Of a DNA stretch of 64,000 nt, positions 43,273-52,486 are shown in pieces; within the stretch, counting starts at the first letter, position 1, and each line of letters starts with the position of its first letter. A program made the translations under genes and the position numbers. Source of the stretch: Arthrobacter sp. MMS18-M83 (GTDB taxonomy: Bacteria; Actinomycetota; Actinomycetes; Actinomycetales; Micrococcaceae); contig NZ_CP113343.1 in assembly GCF_026683955.1 (NCBI RefSeq), forward strand, positions 310,001-374,000. Direction: 5' to 3'. The notes beneath the pieces are model-generated. The model ran no database searches. It saw nothing but the letters and a program-made list of their open reading frames with translations, and had not been told where the DNA came from.

Positions 43273-46037
43273 GCCGGGAGCCTTTCGGTGCCTGAGTTGG
43301 TGGGCTTGGGGTCTAGTTCGGTGTCATCGACGCCCAGATAAGCGGCGAGCACGGCTGGATCAGCCCGCACCACGGCGGGGATGCCTTCGGCGATCTTGTT
43401 CCCGAATTCCAGCACCACCACCCGGTTGCAGATACCCATCACAAATGCCATGTCGTGCTCCACGAGCAGCACGGCGATGCCCCACTCGTCGGCGAGACGG
43501 CGGACCATCCGGGCCAGTTCCGCGCTCTCGTCCTCGTCGAGGCCGGCCGCCGGTTCGTCCAGTAGCAGGACCGAGGGCGAGGTTGCGACAGTGCGGGCGA
43601 TGGCGACGAGCCGCCGCCGCCCGTAGGGAAGTTCCGAGGGAAGCCGGCTCAGCACATCTTCAAGGCCGAATTCCCGGATCGCAGCGACTGCGGCAGGGGC
43701 GAGGATCGTTTTGCCCGGATAAACGAGGTTGGTCGCAAACGCGCCGATATCGCGGCGGTCTGCCGCCGCTAGGAGATTCTCGCGCACCGTGACATCCTCA
43801 AACAGCTCCAGGCTCTGGAACGAGCGGGAAATACCCTTGCGGGCCCGCCGGTAGGCCAGCATTGAGTCAACCCTTTCACCCCCGAGGGTGATTTCACCGC
43901 CGGCCGGTGCCACAAACCCGGTGATCGCATCGATGACGGTCGTTTTCCCCGCGCCGTTCGGACCGATCAGGCCAACGACCTCTCCGGGTGCGACGTTTAA
44001 GGAGACGCCATTCACGGCGACCACGCCGCCAAAGCGGACGGTCAGGTTCTTGACCGCGAGGGAAGCCGGGCGCGGGCGATACTGCGCTCCTCCATCCAGT
44101 TTCAGCAGCGGTGCCGCCGAGACGCGCCCCACCGTACCGTTGCGCGACCACCGCACGGCCAAGCGCTTCACGGCCTCCGTATTCATATGCGCCATCCCGT
44201 CCGGGGACTGGATCAGCATGGCGATCACCGACAAGCCACCAATCAGGGCAAGATACTGGACCGTTTTGTCCGACTCGATGCCGAGGGCTTTCACCACGGA
44301 ATCGCCGATCAGTGAACCCACGCCGCCGGCAACAAGGAGTGAGCCGAAGATGGGCCCGTTGACGAACGCGAGGCTGCCGATCACCACAAACGCCACCATC
44401 ATGATCGACTGGAGGGGGGTGAAGGTCAGGAACTGTACCGAGTACGCCTGGAAGGCCAACAGCACTCCGCCCAGCCCTGCAATCGCCGAGGACAGGCCGA
44501 AGGCATAGAATTTCGCCCCCACAATGTCGATCCCCAGGGATGTGGCGGCACGTTCGTTGGTGCGTACCGCGATCAGCCGGCGCCCGGCACGACCCCGCCG
44601 CAGATTGGCAACTCCCAGCCCCGCGATGACAAAGCACAGCAGGCTCAGCACTGTGTAGCGGGCCGGGTACAGCACCGGATCCATGGCCATGCCAAACAGG
44701 GTCTGCGGGCCCACGGCAACGCCGTCGAGTCCGCCAGCCAGGATGACGTTGTTGAAGAGGATAGCCTGGACTGCCAGGCCGAGCGCCAGGGTGACCACCG
44801 CGAGGTTGATTCCGCGTGTGCGTATGGCGGGGATCGCGAACAATAAGCCGAGCGGGATGGTGGAAACGATGCCCGCGACGAAGGCGAGTTCGAAGGGCCA
44901 GTGCAGGTCGCTGACCAGGCGCGCCGCGACCCAGGCGCCGAAACCGGCCAGCGAAAACTGTGCCAGCGACAGCTGTCCCGAGTAGCCGGTCAGCACGACG
45001 ACGGAAAGCATCACCACCGAGGCCGTGAGGCCGGCGGTCAGTGCCACATTCCAGCTGACCGGGAAGATCGCCATGATGGCAAAGACCAGCGCTGCGGTCA
45101 GGATCGCCACCAGCCAGGTCCGCACGCGTCCGCTGCCGAGCGTGGGCAGGCGTTCAAGGATGGCGCTGCGGTCCGGCAGGGAACGTCCGCGGAAAACGAG
45201 GAACACCACGATAATCAGCAGTGGAACGGTCGCCGAGCTGCCGGTAACGTACTTGTCCAGGTAACGGGAGACCAAGGATTCGGCGACGCCGACTACGAGC
45301 CCACCCACCAGCACCAGCGGGAATGATTTAAAGGCGCCGATCAGAGCGACGGCGAGTCCGAAGATCACCACAAGGGTCAGGCGGCCGATTTCCAGGCCGG
45401 CGAAGATGGGAATCGTCAGAATGCCCGCGAACCCGGCCAGCCCGGTGCCGATGGCCCAGTTGATGGTGCCGATGGTCGCCGGGGAACGACCAAACGTGGC
45501 AGCAGCCAGGGGGTTCTCCGCCGCCGCCGCCGTCGCCAGACCGAAGATGGTCTTGTTGTAGACCAACCAGAGAACGCCGGTTAGGGCCACGGCGATGGCC
45601 AGCAGCCAGAGCCTGTCCGTGCTGACCTTCGTGCCCAGAACTTCGATCGTCTTGGCCGGCAGGATTTCCTTGACATATGTCTTCACGTCGGTCCCCCACC
45701 GGAGCGTGGCCGCCGCGTTCAGGACGATCAGCACCCCCAGGGTCGCGATGACTCTGGTGATGGGTGCCGCCCGGCGCAGCGGCTGCATAACCACCAGATA
45801 AGTCAGCACGCCCAACAGTGCCGTCAGCGCCACGGATACCCCGACGGCGGCCCACGTGTCGAGCTTGTATTGGTTCCGGAGCTCTACGAATACGTAGGAA
45901 CCGACCATGGCATAGGAGCCGAGCGCGAAGTTGAGGATGCCCGAGCCCCGGTAGATGATGACCACGCCCTGCCCCAGCAGTGTGTAGATCCCCACTGCCC
46001 CCAGGCCAAGGATCGCGAATGTTACTAGATCGCCCAA
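43269..46037 (-). CDS. LivH-LivM-LivG triple-fusion ABC transporter subunit
   Basis: 922 residues. About 1-290 is a LivH-type permease (GVVIIYRGSGILNFALGSYA). About 300-610 is a LivM-type permease (VLTGYSGQLSLAQFSLAGFG, IGSLAFVNGPIFGSLLVAG). About 660-905 is a LivG-type ATPase (VVGLIGPNGAGKTTVIDAIT, Walker B VLLLDEPAAGLDEDES). In most bacteria these are three genes. The likely start is TTG 46037, 9 nt behind GGAAGG; upstream in-frame starts would add non-conserved sequence. With LivF and the binding protein it forms a complete importer for amino acids or aromatic/carboxylic compounds. Confidence 0.9.
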   Translation of the reverse strand: MGDLVTFAILGLGAVGIYTLLGQGVVIIYRGSGILNFALGSYAMVGSYVFVELRNQYKLDTWAAVGVSVALTALLGVLTYLVVMQPLRRAAPITRVIATLGVLIVLNAAATLRWGTDVKTYVKEILPAKTIEVLGTKVSTDRLWLLAIAVALTGVLWLVYNKTIFGLATAAAAENPLAAATFGRSPATIGTINWAIGTGLAGFAGILTIPIFAGLEIGRLTLVVIFGLAVALIGAFKSFPLVLVGGLVVGVAESLVSRYLDKYVTGSSATVPLLIIVVFLVFRGRSLPDRSAILERLPTLGSGRVRTWLVAILTAALVFAIMAIFPVSWNVALTAGLTASVVMLSVVVLTGYSGQLSLAQFSLAGFGAWVAARLVSDLHWPFELAFVAGIVSTIPLGLLFAIPAIRTRGINLAVVTLALGLAVQAILFNNVILAGGLDGVAVGPQTLFGMAMDPVLYPARYTVLSLLCFVIAGLGVANLRRGRAGRRLIAVRTNERAATSLGIDIVGAKFYAFGLSSAIAGLGGVLLAFQAYSVQFLTFTPLQSIMMVAFVVIGSLAFVNGPIFGSLLVAGGVGSLIGDSVVKALGIESDKTVQYLALIGGLSVIAMLIQSPDGMAHMNTEAVKRLAVRWSRNGTVGRVSAAPLLKLDGGAQYRPRPASLAVKNLTVRFGGVVAVNGVSLNVAPGEVVGLIGPNGAGKTTVIDAITGFVAPAGGEITLGGERVDSMLAYRRARKGISRSFQSLELFEDVTVRENLLAAADRRDIGAFATNLVYPGKTILAPAAVAAIREFGLEDVLSRLPSELPYGRRRLVAIARTVATSPSVLLLDEPAAGLDEDESAELARMVRRLADEWGIAVLLVEHDMAFVMGICNRVVVLEFGNKIAEGIPAVVRADPAVLAAYLGVDDTELDPKPTNSGTERLPA

Positions 46038-47610
46038 TGTTGGAGCCTTCCGAATTTGAGATGCGAGAGATAGAAATCGGCACGGGCCGGCAGCACCTCC
46101 ATACCGATTTTTGGCCGCGCTGGAAGAACTGAGGTGTTGTCTGTTTGAGTTGCTCAGCGCCACGCGGCAGTTGTGCTTGGCGTGCTGACCCTTCCCTGGC
46201 CAGCGGCGGACCCACCGCCTCGGTACAAGCACCCACTGTCATGGCTGCGGCTGCCGGCGGACATCATCGTCCGTCACACGCTGCGAACTGCGGTCGATCT
46301 GTCCGGAGCAGATCTATCCACCATGCGTATCGGCGCATATCCGGCTTCTCGGTTATCACCTATGGGATTTGTTGGTGAAATCTGAAAACGACTGCACTTT
46401 TGAGATCCTCATCACGTTGCAGTCGTCCGAACGTAACAGCCGCATTCTCTGCGCACAAGGGTTTGAGAAAAAATGTCGGTAACTAAAGTACTCACAGCAT
46501 CAGCGGGTCCTGATTTCACTTACCGACCCACACAGGCGGGAAACAAATACAGGCACGGGAAAAGCTTTTTTACTAAGCAGACGTTAGATCACGGTAGAGG
46601 GGTGATTCATTACAGCAATGCATCGCGCCATGGAAAAGGATGTGCACATAACCAAACAGATTATCCACCAACAGGGGGGTATGCCGACCGCCTTTAGGGC
46701 TTGATCGGTCCAATGGCCTCGCAGCCTATCCGGCGCCGGGGCTCGTTTGCTGTCGGCCGCCTGGGCCGAGTAAAACTGCACTGTTGCAGGCCTTGTGATA
46801 TCTGCTACAGTCTGACAAACAGTAATACTTACTGGCAGCCTGCTGGTAACTCTCCAGCGTTCTGCCCCCCAATGATCACGCGAAATCCACACAGGAGGCA
46901 TGGTGATTTTCAGTTCCCCGTCGGGTGGCCTACGAGCTTCGACGGGAAGGACTCGCACAGATCATGGGCAGTAGCAATTGGGGGAGGCGTCCCCGGTAGG
47001 AGTGGAACTGGAAAGGACTCGATCCCCAGATGGCAAGCGGACCTTCCCGCCCGCCACTGGTCAGACACCGCGACTATTCCGGCGGCGACAGGTCAGGCCG
47101 ATCCTATTACCCGGCTTGAATTGCGTTCCGTTAATGACCGGTTTTTGTTGACGGAGTTTAGCTTCAGGGTCATAGGCCTTGATCCATGCCAAGTGGCACG
47201 CTGCAGGGAAATATTGTTAATCAATAAAATGCCCTAAACATATGAAACGTATGCCCGGACAGGACCGTGATTCGCATTAGAGGCAATGCGTAGATGAATG
47301 ACCGGCAAAACGCCGGAGCGGAAAATAAAGCAAAGGCAGCGAGCGCGTACATATTCGACTAATCCCCTCCCCGAAGAGTTTACTTCCCCCGGGGGACATC
47401 TATGGCGTCTACCGACCCACGCCCCCTCCCCCGGTGCAGCTTGACCCGCCAAGGGTAGATTCCCCTGCCAGACATCGCGAGGCCACCATTTCGTCACCTC
47501 CGTGGGAGGGGTGGCAGTTTCTGTCATCGCCTGCTAGATTTGCCGTGAGCTACACCACACCGACGTGGACAGGCGGTTGACGCCAGTAGCAAGCTCCGGA
47601 AGGAACAGGC
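46038..47610. other. 1.6-kb region with a promoter-operator and no intact gene
   Basis: No frame shows a family pattern. Within it, TTGCAG (46784-46789) and TACAGT (46806-46811) form a promoter-like pair with 16-bp spacing, followed by an inverted repeat CAGTAA/TTACTG (46820-46825, 46829-46834). An AGGAGG then stands immediately before ATG 46900, which opens only a 24-codon frame. It reads like the regulatory head of an operon whose body is lost. Confidence 0.5.
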
Positions 47611-48222
47611 TTGAACATTCAGACCGCCCTCGTAGTCCCGCTTGTATCAGGTCTCGGGATGAACACCGCACTTCAGGTCTCGACTGCCGTTACGGAACTC
47701 TTTCTTCGGAGTAGTAGTGGCACGGCATTCACGGTCAAGGAACTTGCGACCTATGCCGGTATTTCCGAGCGCACGTTCTATCGGTATTTCCCACATAAAG
47801 AAGATGCTGTTAAGCCCTTCGTGACGGCTGGCCTCGAAGAGCTGGTGCGGGCAGTATCTGCGCGGCCGATCGACGAGCCCTTCGAGACGTCGCTGGCGAT
47901 TGCCTGGGAAGGCACATGGTCGGCAGGGAATATGGAACGCGTGCAGGTTCTGCACCGAGTCTTAGGGGAAACAGCAAGATTTCAGTCCGTCTGGCTGCAG
48001 GTGATCACCGAAACCGAAGCAACGTGGACCGAGGCGATTGCTCGGCGATTGGGCATTGAGCCGTCATCGCGGCAGGCGGCTCTGGCCGCCGCTGCCGTCG
48101 TCGCCGTCCTCCGGCTTTCCACCGAGACGTTTTGCGACGCCGACGCCAATGAGGACCCAGCCACGATCCTCGCTGCCAATCTTGACCTCCTAGGAAATCG
48201 GCTGTTCAAGATTCGCCGCTAA
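47611..48222 (+). CDS. TetR-family transcriptional regulator
   Basis: 203 residues, HTH FTVKELATYAGISERTFYRY followed by FPHKEDAVKPF, then a helical ligand domain with EGTWSAGNMERVQVL. The start is TTG 47611 with GGAAGGAA 8 nt upstream. Orphan: no divergent target gene remains, so its target may be the promoter-operator at about 46.8 kb or a lost operon. Confidence 0.87.
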   Translation: MNIQTALVVPLVSGLGMNTALQVSTAVTELFLRSSSGTAFTVKELATYAGISERTFYRYFPHKEDAVKPFVTAGLEELVRAVSARPIDEPFETSLAIAWEGTWSAGNMERVQVLHRVLGETARFQSVWLQVITETEATWTEAIARRLGIEPSSRQAALAAAAVVAVLRLSTETFCDADANEDPATILAANLDLLGNRLFKIRR

Positions 48223-48257
48223 ATATAAGCCGCGGATCTGGGTGGACCTAGATGTCC

Positions 48258-48650
48258 CTAGCTGGCTATAGGTCGCGTCAAGTGGATGCCCAGGCATGGC
48301 GCGGTACGCCCGGGAGGGCGGGCGTCCCGAAGGGTCTGTGTTTGGCTGGGCCGGTTTGGTGGCTGGACCCGTGGTTCAAGGGCGCCCACGCTGACACCCC
48401 AACTCCGCGCCACTGCTGTCGGCAGGGCGCCGATGGTGTTGGACTGGTCGACGATCACAAGCACCCTGCCGTGCTGCTGCAGGCTGGTGAAGAGCTCGCG
48501 CAGCCGTGCTTCGTCTTTTGGCTGCGAGAGACCTGGCCCCCGGGGAAGGGACCTGCCGTATCCCTCCCAACAGTCAATGTGTGTCTCCGAACCCGGCGAC
48601 AACACCCCCGGATCATCAATGACAAGGCAGGCTAGGTAACAGGGTGAATC
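48258..48650 (-). pseudogene. IS110-family transposase remnant
   Basis: A minus-strand frame contains PKDEARLRELFTSLQQHG followed by RVLVIVDQSNTIGALPTAVA and RSWGVSVG, the hallmark N-terminal DEDD-domain region of IS110 transposases. Both sides are degraded, with a frameshift after SVG and no C-terminal domain. It marks an old insertion at the border of the right-hand catabolic cluster. Confidence 0.7.
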
Positions 48651-48772
48651 CCCACCTTGGGTATGCCGCCCCCAGCGCCCAGGAAGCACTTGCAGTCCCT
48701 GACCCGTTCTTGCGCCGCCGAGCGGAAGCAGTTCATGCGCCAGGGCCGGTTCGCCGAACGCCGGAGCCACAA

Positions 48773-49585
48773 TCAGAAGGTGAGAGCCTGCGCCCGCTCT
48801 GCGATGAACCGGCGAGAAGCCTCCGGGTTCGTGTGGACGCGCAGTTCACCTCTGGCCACGCCGTCGAAGATGATCCGGGCAGCATCGAGTGGGTCGAGCC
48901 CTGTCTGCTCCATCGACGTGGCGAGGATCCGCTTGCTCTCTGCCCCCACGCCGTCTTCGTCGGTAGCAAATGCGCTCTCGAAGATCTGGCTCTTGACCGA
49001 TCCAGGCAGTACCGCCGTGACCTTGATATCAGGCGTCACCGCTTCGAGTTCTTTGGCCAGGCACTCGGTCAGGGCGAGGTTGGCATGCTTGGTGGCAGCG
49101 TAGGCGGATGTTCCCGGATTCGTCCGCAGCGCGGCCACGGAGGAGACGTTGACCACGTGTGATCGTGTCCCGCCATTGATCATTCGGGGCACGAAGGCAC
49201 GGATGCCGTGAAACACGCCGTTGAGGTTGATGTCGATGACTCGCTGCCAGTGCTCGACCGGCAGTTCCCAGGTATTGCCGTGAAGCTCGATGCCGGCGTT
49301 GTTGACCATTACTGTCGTCTCTCCCCAACGGCCATACACCTCGTCAGCCAGGGCTTCAAGATCCTCCGGCTTGCGCACGTCGACCTGGCGCCAAAGGGCG
49401 TCGACACCCGCTGCGATCAGGTCCTCGGTTCGCTTCGCGATCGCCTCTGCGTTGATGTCGGCGAGAGCAACCTTCATTCCCAGTTCCGCCGCCCTGGTGA
49501 CCAGGCCGGCTCCGATCCCTGATCCGGCCCCGGTGATCACCGCTACTTTTCCTATGAATTCCAAGATCGTGTTCTCTGCGTTCAT
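48773..49585 (-). CDS. Short-chain dehydrogenase/reductase (SDR)
   Basis: 270-residue classical SDR. Cofactor motif TGAGSGIGAGLV with LADINAEA (NAD preference), VMVNNAGIELHG, catalytic Ser in NVSSVAALR, YAATKHANLAL, and VLPGSVKSQIF. ATG 49585 starts the conserved fold; the long open frame upstream overlaps the hydrolase gene out of frame. Third gene of the minus-strand FMO operon; would oxidise the hydroxy product of lactone hydrolysis (inference). Confidence 0.9.
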   Translation of the reverse strand: MNAENTILEFIGKVAVITGAGSGIGAGLVTRAAELGMKVALADINAEAIAKRTEDLIAAGVDALWRQVDVRKPEDLEALADEVYGRWGETTVMVNNAGIELHGNTWELPVEHWQRVIDINLNGVFHGIRAFVPRMINGGTRSHVVNVSSVAALRTNPGTSAYAATKHANLALTECLAKELEAVTPDIKVTAVLPGSVKSQIFESAFATDEDGVGAESKRILATSMEQTGLDPLDAARIIFDGVARGELRVHTNPEASRRFIAERAQALTF

Positions 49586-49613
49586 GTCATCCGTCTCTTC
49601 ATGGCCGTCGTGG

Positions 49614-50444
49614 TCAATTGATCGCTTCCCAGAGGAACCTGTCGCCCGAATCCAGCACCCGGCCCCAGGACATCCCAGTGAAGTGGGCCGCGGAGCACGG
49701 GATGTTACGGTCGACCAGCAGTGTCCTGACTCGAGCGATCGCATCAAGCGCTGCGTGGCTGTCGTGGTGAACGGGAAACCGCCAGCCGAAGAGCAACTCG
49801 TGGATCGAGTGGACAACATCTCCGAGCAGCATGGCGCTTTCCCCGTCCGATTCCAGGAGGAAGGCATTCGTCCCCGGGGTGTGGCCCGCGGCGTCGATCG
49901 CCGAAATGCCGGGGAGGATTTCGGCGTCCCCCTCCCAAAATTCCATCCGGTCAGCCAGGGGCCCGAGACGGACCTGTGCTGCGTCGAACTCCGGGTGGGT
50001 CGACGCAGCTTCCCAAGGCTCAATCTCGTAGTCGGGCGACATGAAGTAGTCCCAGTCGCGTCGATCGCAGCGGTAGGTAGCGTTCGGGAAGAACGGAACT
50101 CCGTTCTGTGTCGCCCAGCCGATGTGATCCGCATGCAGGTGGGTGAAGATGACGTCAGTGATCTCGTCCAGCGCAATGTTGCGCGCGAGGAGGCCCGAGC
50201 GCAGGGCTCCTCCAACAAAGGATCCTGTGGGCCGAGAGCCAACGCCGGCATCGAAGAGGACCAGGCGGTCCCCATAACGGACGACATAGGACCCGATCGT
50301 CATCACCAGCTCTCCCGTGATGACATCGTTGAAAGCCTCGGCCTCCGACCTCTCGGCGGCGGGAGCGTCCGGGTAGAGAAAGTCCACAGTGCGCCGGGTC
50401 TCGCCGTCTACGACAGTCTCGACCGTCATCGATCCGATTCGCAA
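49614..50444 (-). CDS. Metallo-beta-lactamase-fold hydrolase, possible lactonase
   Basis: 276 residues with the metal motif FTHLHADHIGW, a later His in AAGHTPGTNAF and Asp/His in LLGDVVHS, typical of the MBL hydrolase group that includes lactonases. The chosen start is TTG 50444, 8 nt behind AAAGGGG; ATG 50429 is the alternative, five codons later. Lies between an FMO and an SDR on one strand, consistent with hydrolysing a lactone or ester made by the FMO (inference). Confidence 0.82.
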   Translation of the reverse strand: MRIGSMTVETVVDGETRRTVDFLYPDAPAAERSEAEAFNDVITGELVMTIGSYVVRYGDRLVLFDAGVGSRPTGSFVGGALRSGLLARNIALDEITDVIFTHLHADHIGWATQNGVPFFPNATYRCDRRDWDYFMSPDYEIEPWEAASTHPEFDAAQVRLGPLADRMEFWEGDAEILPGISAIDAAGHTPGTNAFLLESDGESAMLLGDVVHSIHELLFGWRFPVHHDSHAALDAIARVRTLLVDRNIPCSAAHFTGMSWGRVLDSGDRFLWEAIN

Positions 50445-50458
50445 GCCGCCATCCCCTT

Positions 50459-52267
50459 TCAGTTCGCAGCCTGGAAGACGCTGCGGTCGGAGTGCGACGG
50501 CGCGAGACCGCTCAGCTCGGCGCGCAATTGCATGGCCAGCAACGGGCTGAAGGTGCGGCAGTACTGGAAGCTCCCTGAACCGAACCAGAGGCCGGGCTGA
50601 GCAGTGGGCCGCCAAGTGTTCTTCACCTCGCGCTCCTCGTCATATCCGCCAATCCGTCCGATCCGATCGGCGATCTGCTCACCCAGTTGCTCCCGCGTTG
50701 CCGTCTCCTGGTTCTTGAATCCCGTGGCCATAATGACAGCATCGAAGTCATGGGAGGCGCCTTCGCACATGATCAACTGCGAGCCTTCGAAGCGATCGAC
50801 GCCATCAGCCTGAAGGACCTTGACACGCCCGTCGATGATGAGCTGGGAGCCACCCACGTCGATGTAGTATCCCCCGCCGCGACTGATGAATTTTCGGACC
50901 CAGCCGGTGTGGTCCTCGCCGTCGTCGAGGCGCAAGCCCCCTGCGGTCAGCCCGGCGAGAAGATCCCGATCCCGCTCGTTGTTGCGCTTCGTTGCCGCTT
51001 GGAGGGTTTCGCGCTGCACGGGCCCGACCCATCCCAGGGCGGAGATCGTGTCAGCCTCAAGAACCGGAATACCGGTGGAGTAAAGGCCGAAGATATCGTT
51101 GGCGCTCTCGAGGCTCGTCACCGTAACGGCGCCGCGTTGGAGCATCGTGACGCCCGCGGCTCCGTGCAGATCGAGGTTGTACGCGATGTCGTGCGCGCTC
51201 GTCCCGGCCCCGACGACGAGCACACGTTTACCGCTGTATTCACTGCCGGAGACGAAGTCCTTCGAGTGGAGAACCGCCCCGGAAAACGACTCAATACCCG
51301 GAAGGTCCGGGATGTTCGGGACGACGCCGGTACCACCAGTTGTCATCACGAGGTGCCGTGGGTGGAGCGTCCGAGACTGGCCATCCTGGTTCAGTTCGAC
51401 ATTCCAGCGGGCGGAGTCGGCATCGTAGCGGGCACCAATGAAGGATGTGCTTGTCCAAAAATTGATTTCGAGGGCGTCCACATAGTCCTCGAACCAGTTC
51501 GCGAGCTTGTCCTTCGGTATGTACTCCGGAAAAATGCTGGGAAAGGGCAAGTACGGAAACTGCACGACGTGAGTCTGGTTGTGCAGCTGCAATGAGTCGT
51601 AGCGGGTGCGCCAATTGTCCCCGACCCGTGCGTGCGTATCCACGACGAGGTTGTCCACGCCGAGCCGGTTGAGATGAGCGGCGAGCATGACGCCGGCCTG
51701 CCCGCCACCGACGATGAGCACATCTGGCTCGCGGTCGGCAAAAGCTTGCTTCCAGGCTCGACGGCTGGCCCAGGTCACCCTACCGCCTTGCTTGTCGTAG
51801 CCGACGCCGCCTGGACGCTCGCCACCCCTCACGCTCGGGGAGCCGGCCACGGACTCGATCTGGGTGAGCAGCATCCAGGCGCGCACGCCGGTGCTTGACT
51901 GGTCGTCAGGGATGAGGCGTACGAGGCCGACTGCCGAACCGTATGCGACATCGAATTCGAAGAAGGCCTCGATCACTTCCCGCCTCGTGCGCGACTGTCG
52001 GGACGGCGCGCTGTACCCCGGTGCGAGACGGAAGTTCCTGGGGGTCGCCCACTCCGTCGAGGAGATCAGCCGGTCCACGAGCTCTGACCGTCCGCTAACC
52101 TGGCGAGTGTCCCAAGTGAGGGCCACGAGATCCCGCCAGTGGCTATCGTCAATGAAGAGCCGAAGGAGGGCACTCTCGTCGGGTTCGCCTTCGAGAGCGT
52201 TTCCGAAGGCGGCAATCCATTGCGCCGCAATTCTTGTTTCGGGAGGCGTTTCCGCGCGCTCAGTCAT
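50459..52267 (-). CDS. Flavin-containing (Baeyer-Villiger-type) monooxygenase with N-terminal NTF2-like domain
   Basis: 602 residues. The first about 150 residues form an NTF2/SnoaL-like module (ALLRLFIDDSHWRDLVALTW). From about 175 there is a two-Rossmann flavoprotein: DVLIVGGGQAGVMLAAHL, second GKRVLVVGAGTSAHDIAYNL, with the FMO fingerprint FSGAVLHSKDF between. Ends with WFGSGSFQYCRTFSPLLAMQ. ATG 52267 is behind AAAGGAG; an in-frame ATG seven codons earlier lacks a site. Such fusions occur in actinobacteria and are often annotated FMO or BVMO. Divergent from the reductase gene. Confidence 0.88.
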   Translation of the reverse strand: MTERAETPPETRIAAQWIAAFGNALEGEPDESALLRLFIDDSHWRDLVALTWDTRQVSGRSELVDRLISSTEWATPRNFRLAPGYSAPSRQSRTRREVIEAFFEFDVAYGSAVGLVRLIPDDQSSTGVRAWMLLTQIESVAGSPSVRGGERPGGVGYDKQGGRVTWASRRAWKQAFADREPDVLIVGGGQAGVMLAAHLNRLGVDNLVVDTHARVGDNWRTRYDSLQLHNQTHVVQFPYLPFPSIFPEYIPKDKLANWFEDYVDALEINFWTSTSFIGARYDADSARWNVELNQDGQSRTLHPRHLVMTTGGTGVVPNIPDLPGIESFSGAVLHSKDFVSGSEYSGKRVLVVGAGTSAHDIAYNLDLHGAAGVTMLQRGAVTVTSLESANDIFGLYSTGIPVLEADTISALGWVGPVQRETLQAATKRNNERDRDLLAGLTAGGLRLDDGEDHTGWVRKFISRGGGYYIDVGGSQLIIDGRVKVLQADGVDRFEGSQLIMCEGASHDFDAVIMATGFKNQETATREQLGEQIADRIGRIGGYDEEREVKNTWRPTAQPGLWFGSGSFQYCRTFSPLLAMQLRAELSGLAPSHSDRSVFQAAN

Positions 52268-52486
52268 CCTTGACTCCTTTTCGTACATCTCGTTACGTAC
52301 TCTCGTCGATCCGGCTCTCAGGGTTCCCCAGTGGTATCACTGTTGCAAGTGATGCGTGCCACTGAGCGAAACAATGCGATCGCGGACACGTCACGTCTCG
52401 ACCAATGGAACGCTTCCCTTGTTTAAGGGTGGCCGCTGGCCGATTCTCATGGGGAACAAGCTCAACAAAGAGGAAGCAACCCGTTC
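52268..52486. promoter_or_regulatory. Divergent intergenic region between FMO operon and reductase-led operon
   Basis: 219 bp holding the promoters of both directions. No clear consensus or palindrome that I can defend; the plus-strand gene has AAAGAGGAAG about 9 nt before its ATG. Confidence 0.5.

Noticed and set aside
46701..47237. 178-codon plus-strand frame as a gene
   Set aside because: No RBS, no domain pattern, composition unlike the neighbouring genes; it also covers the promoter-operator described there.
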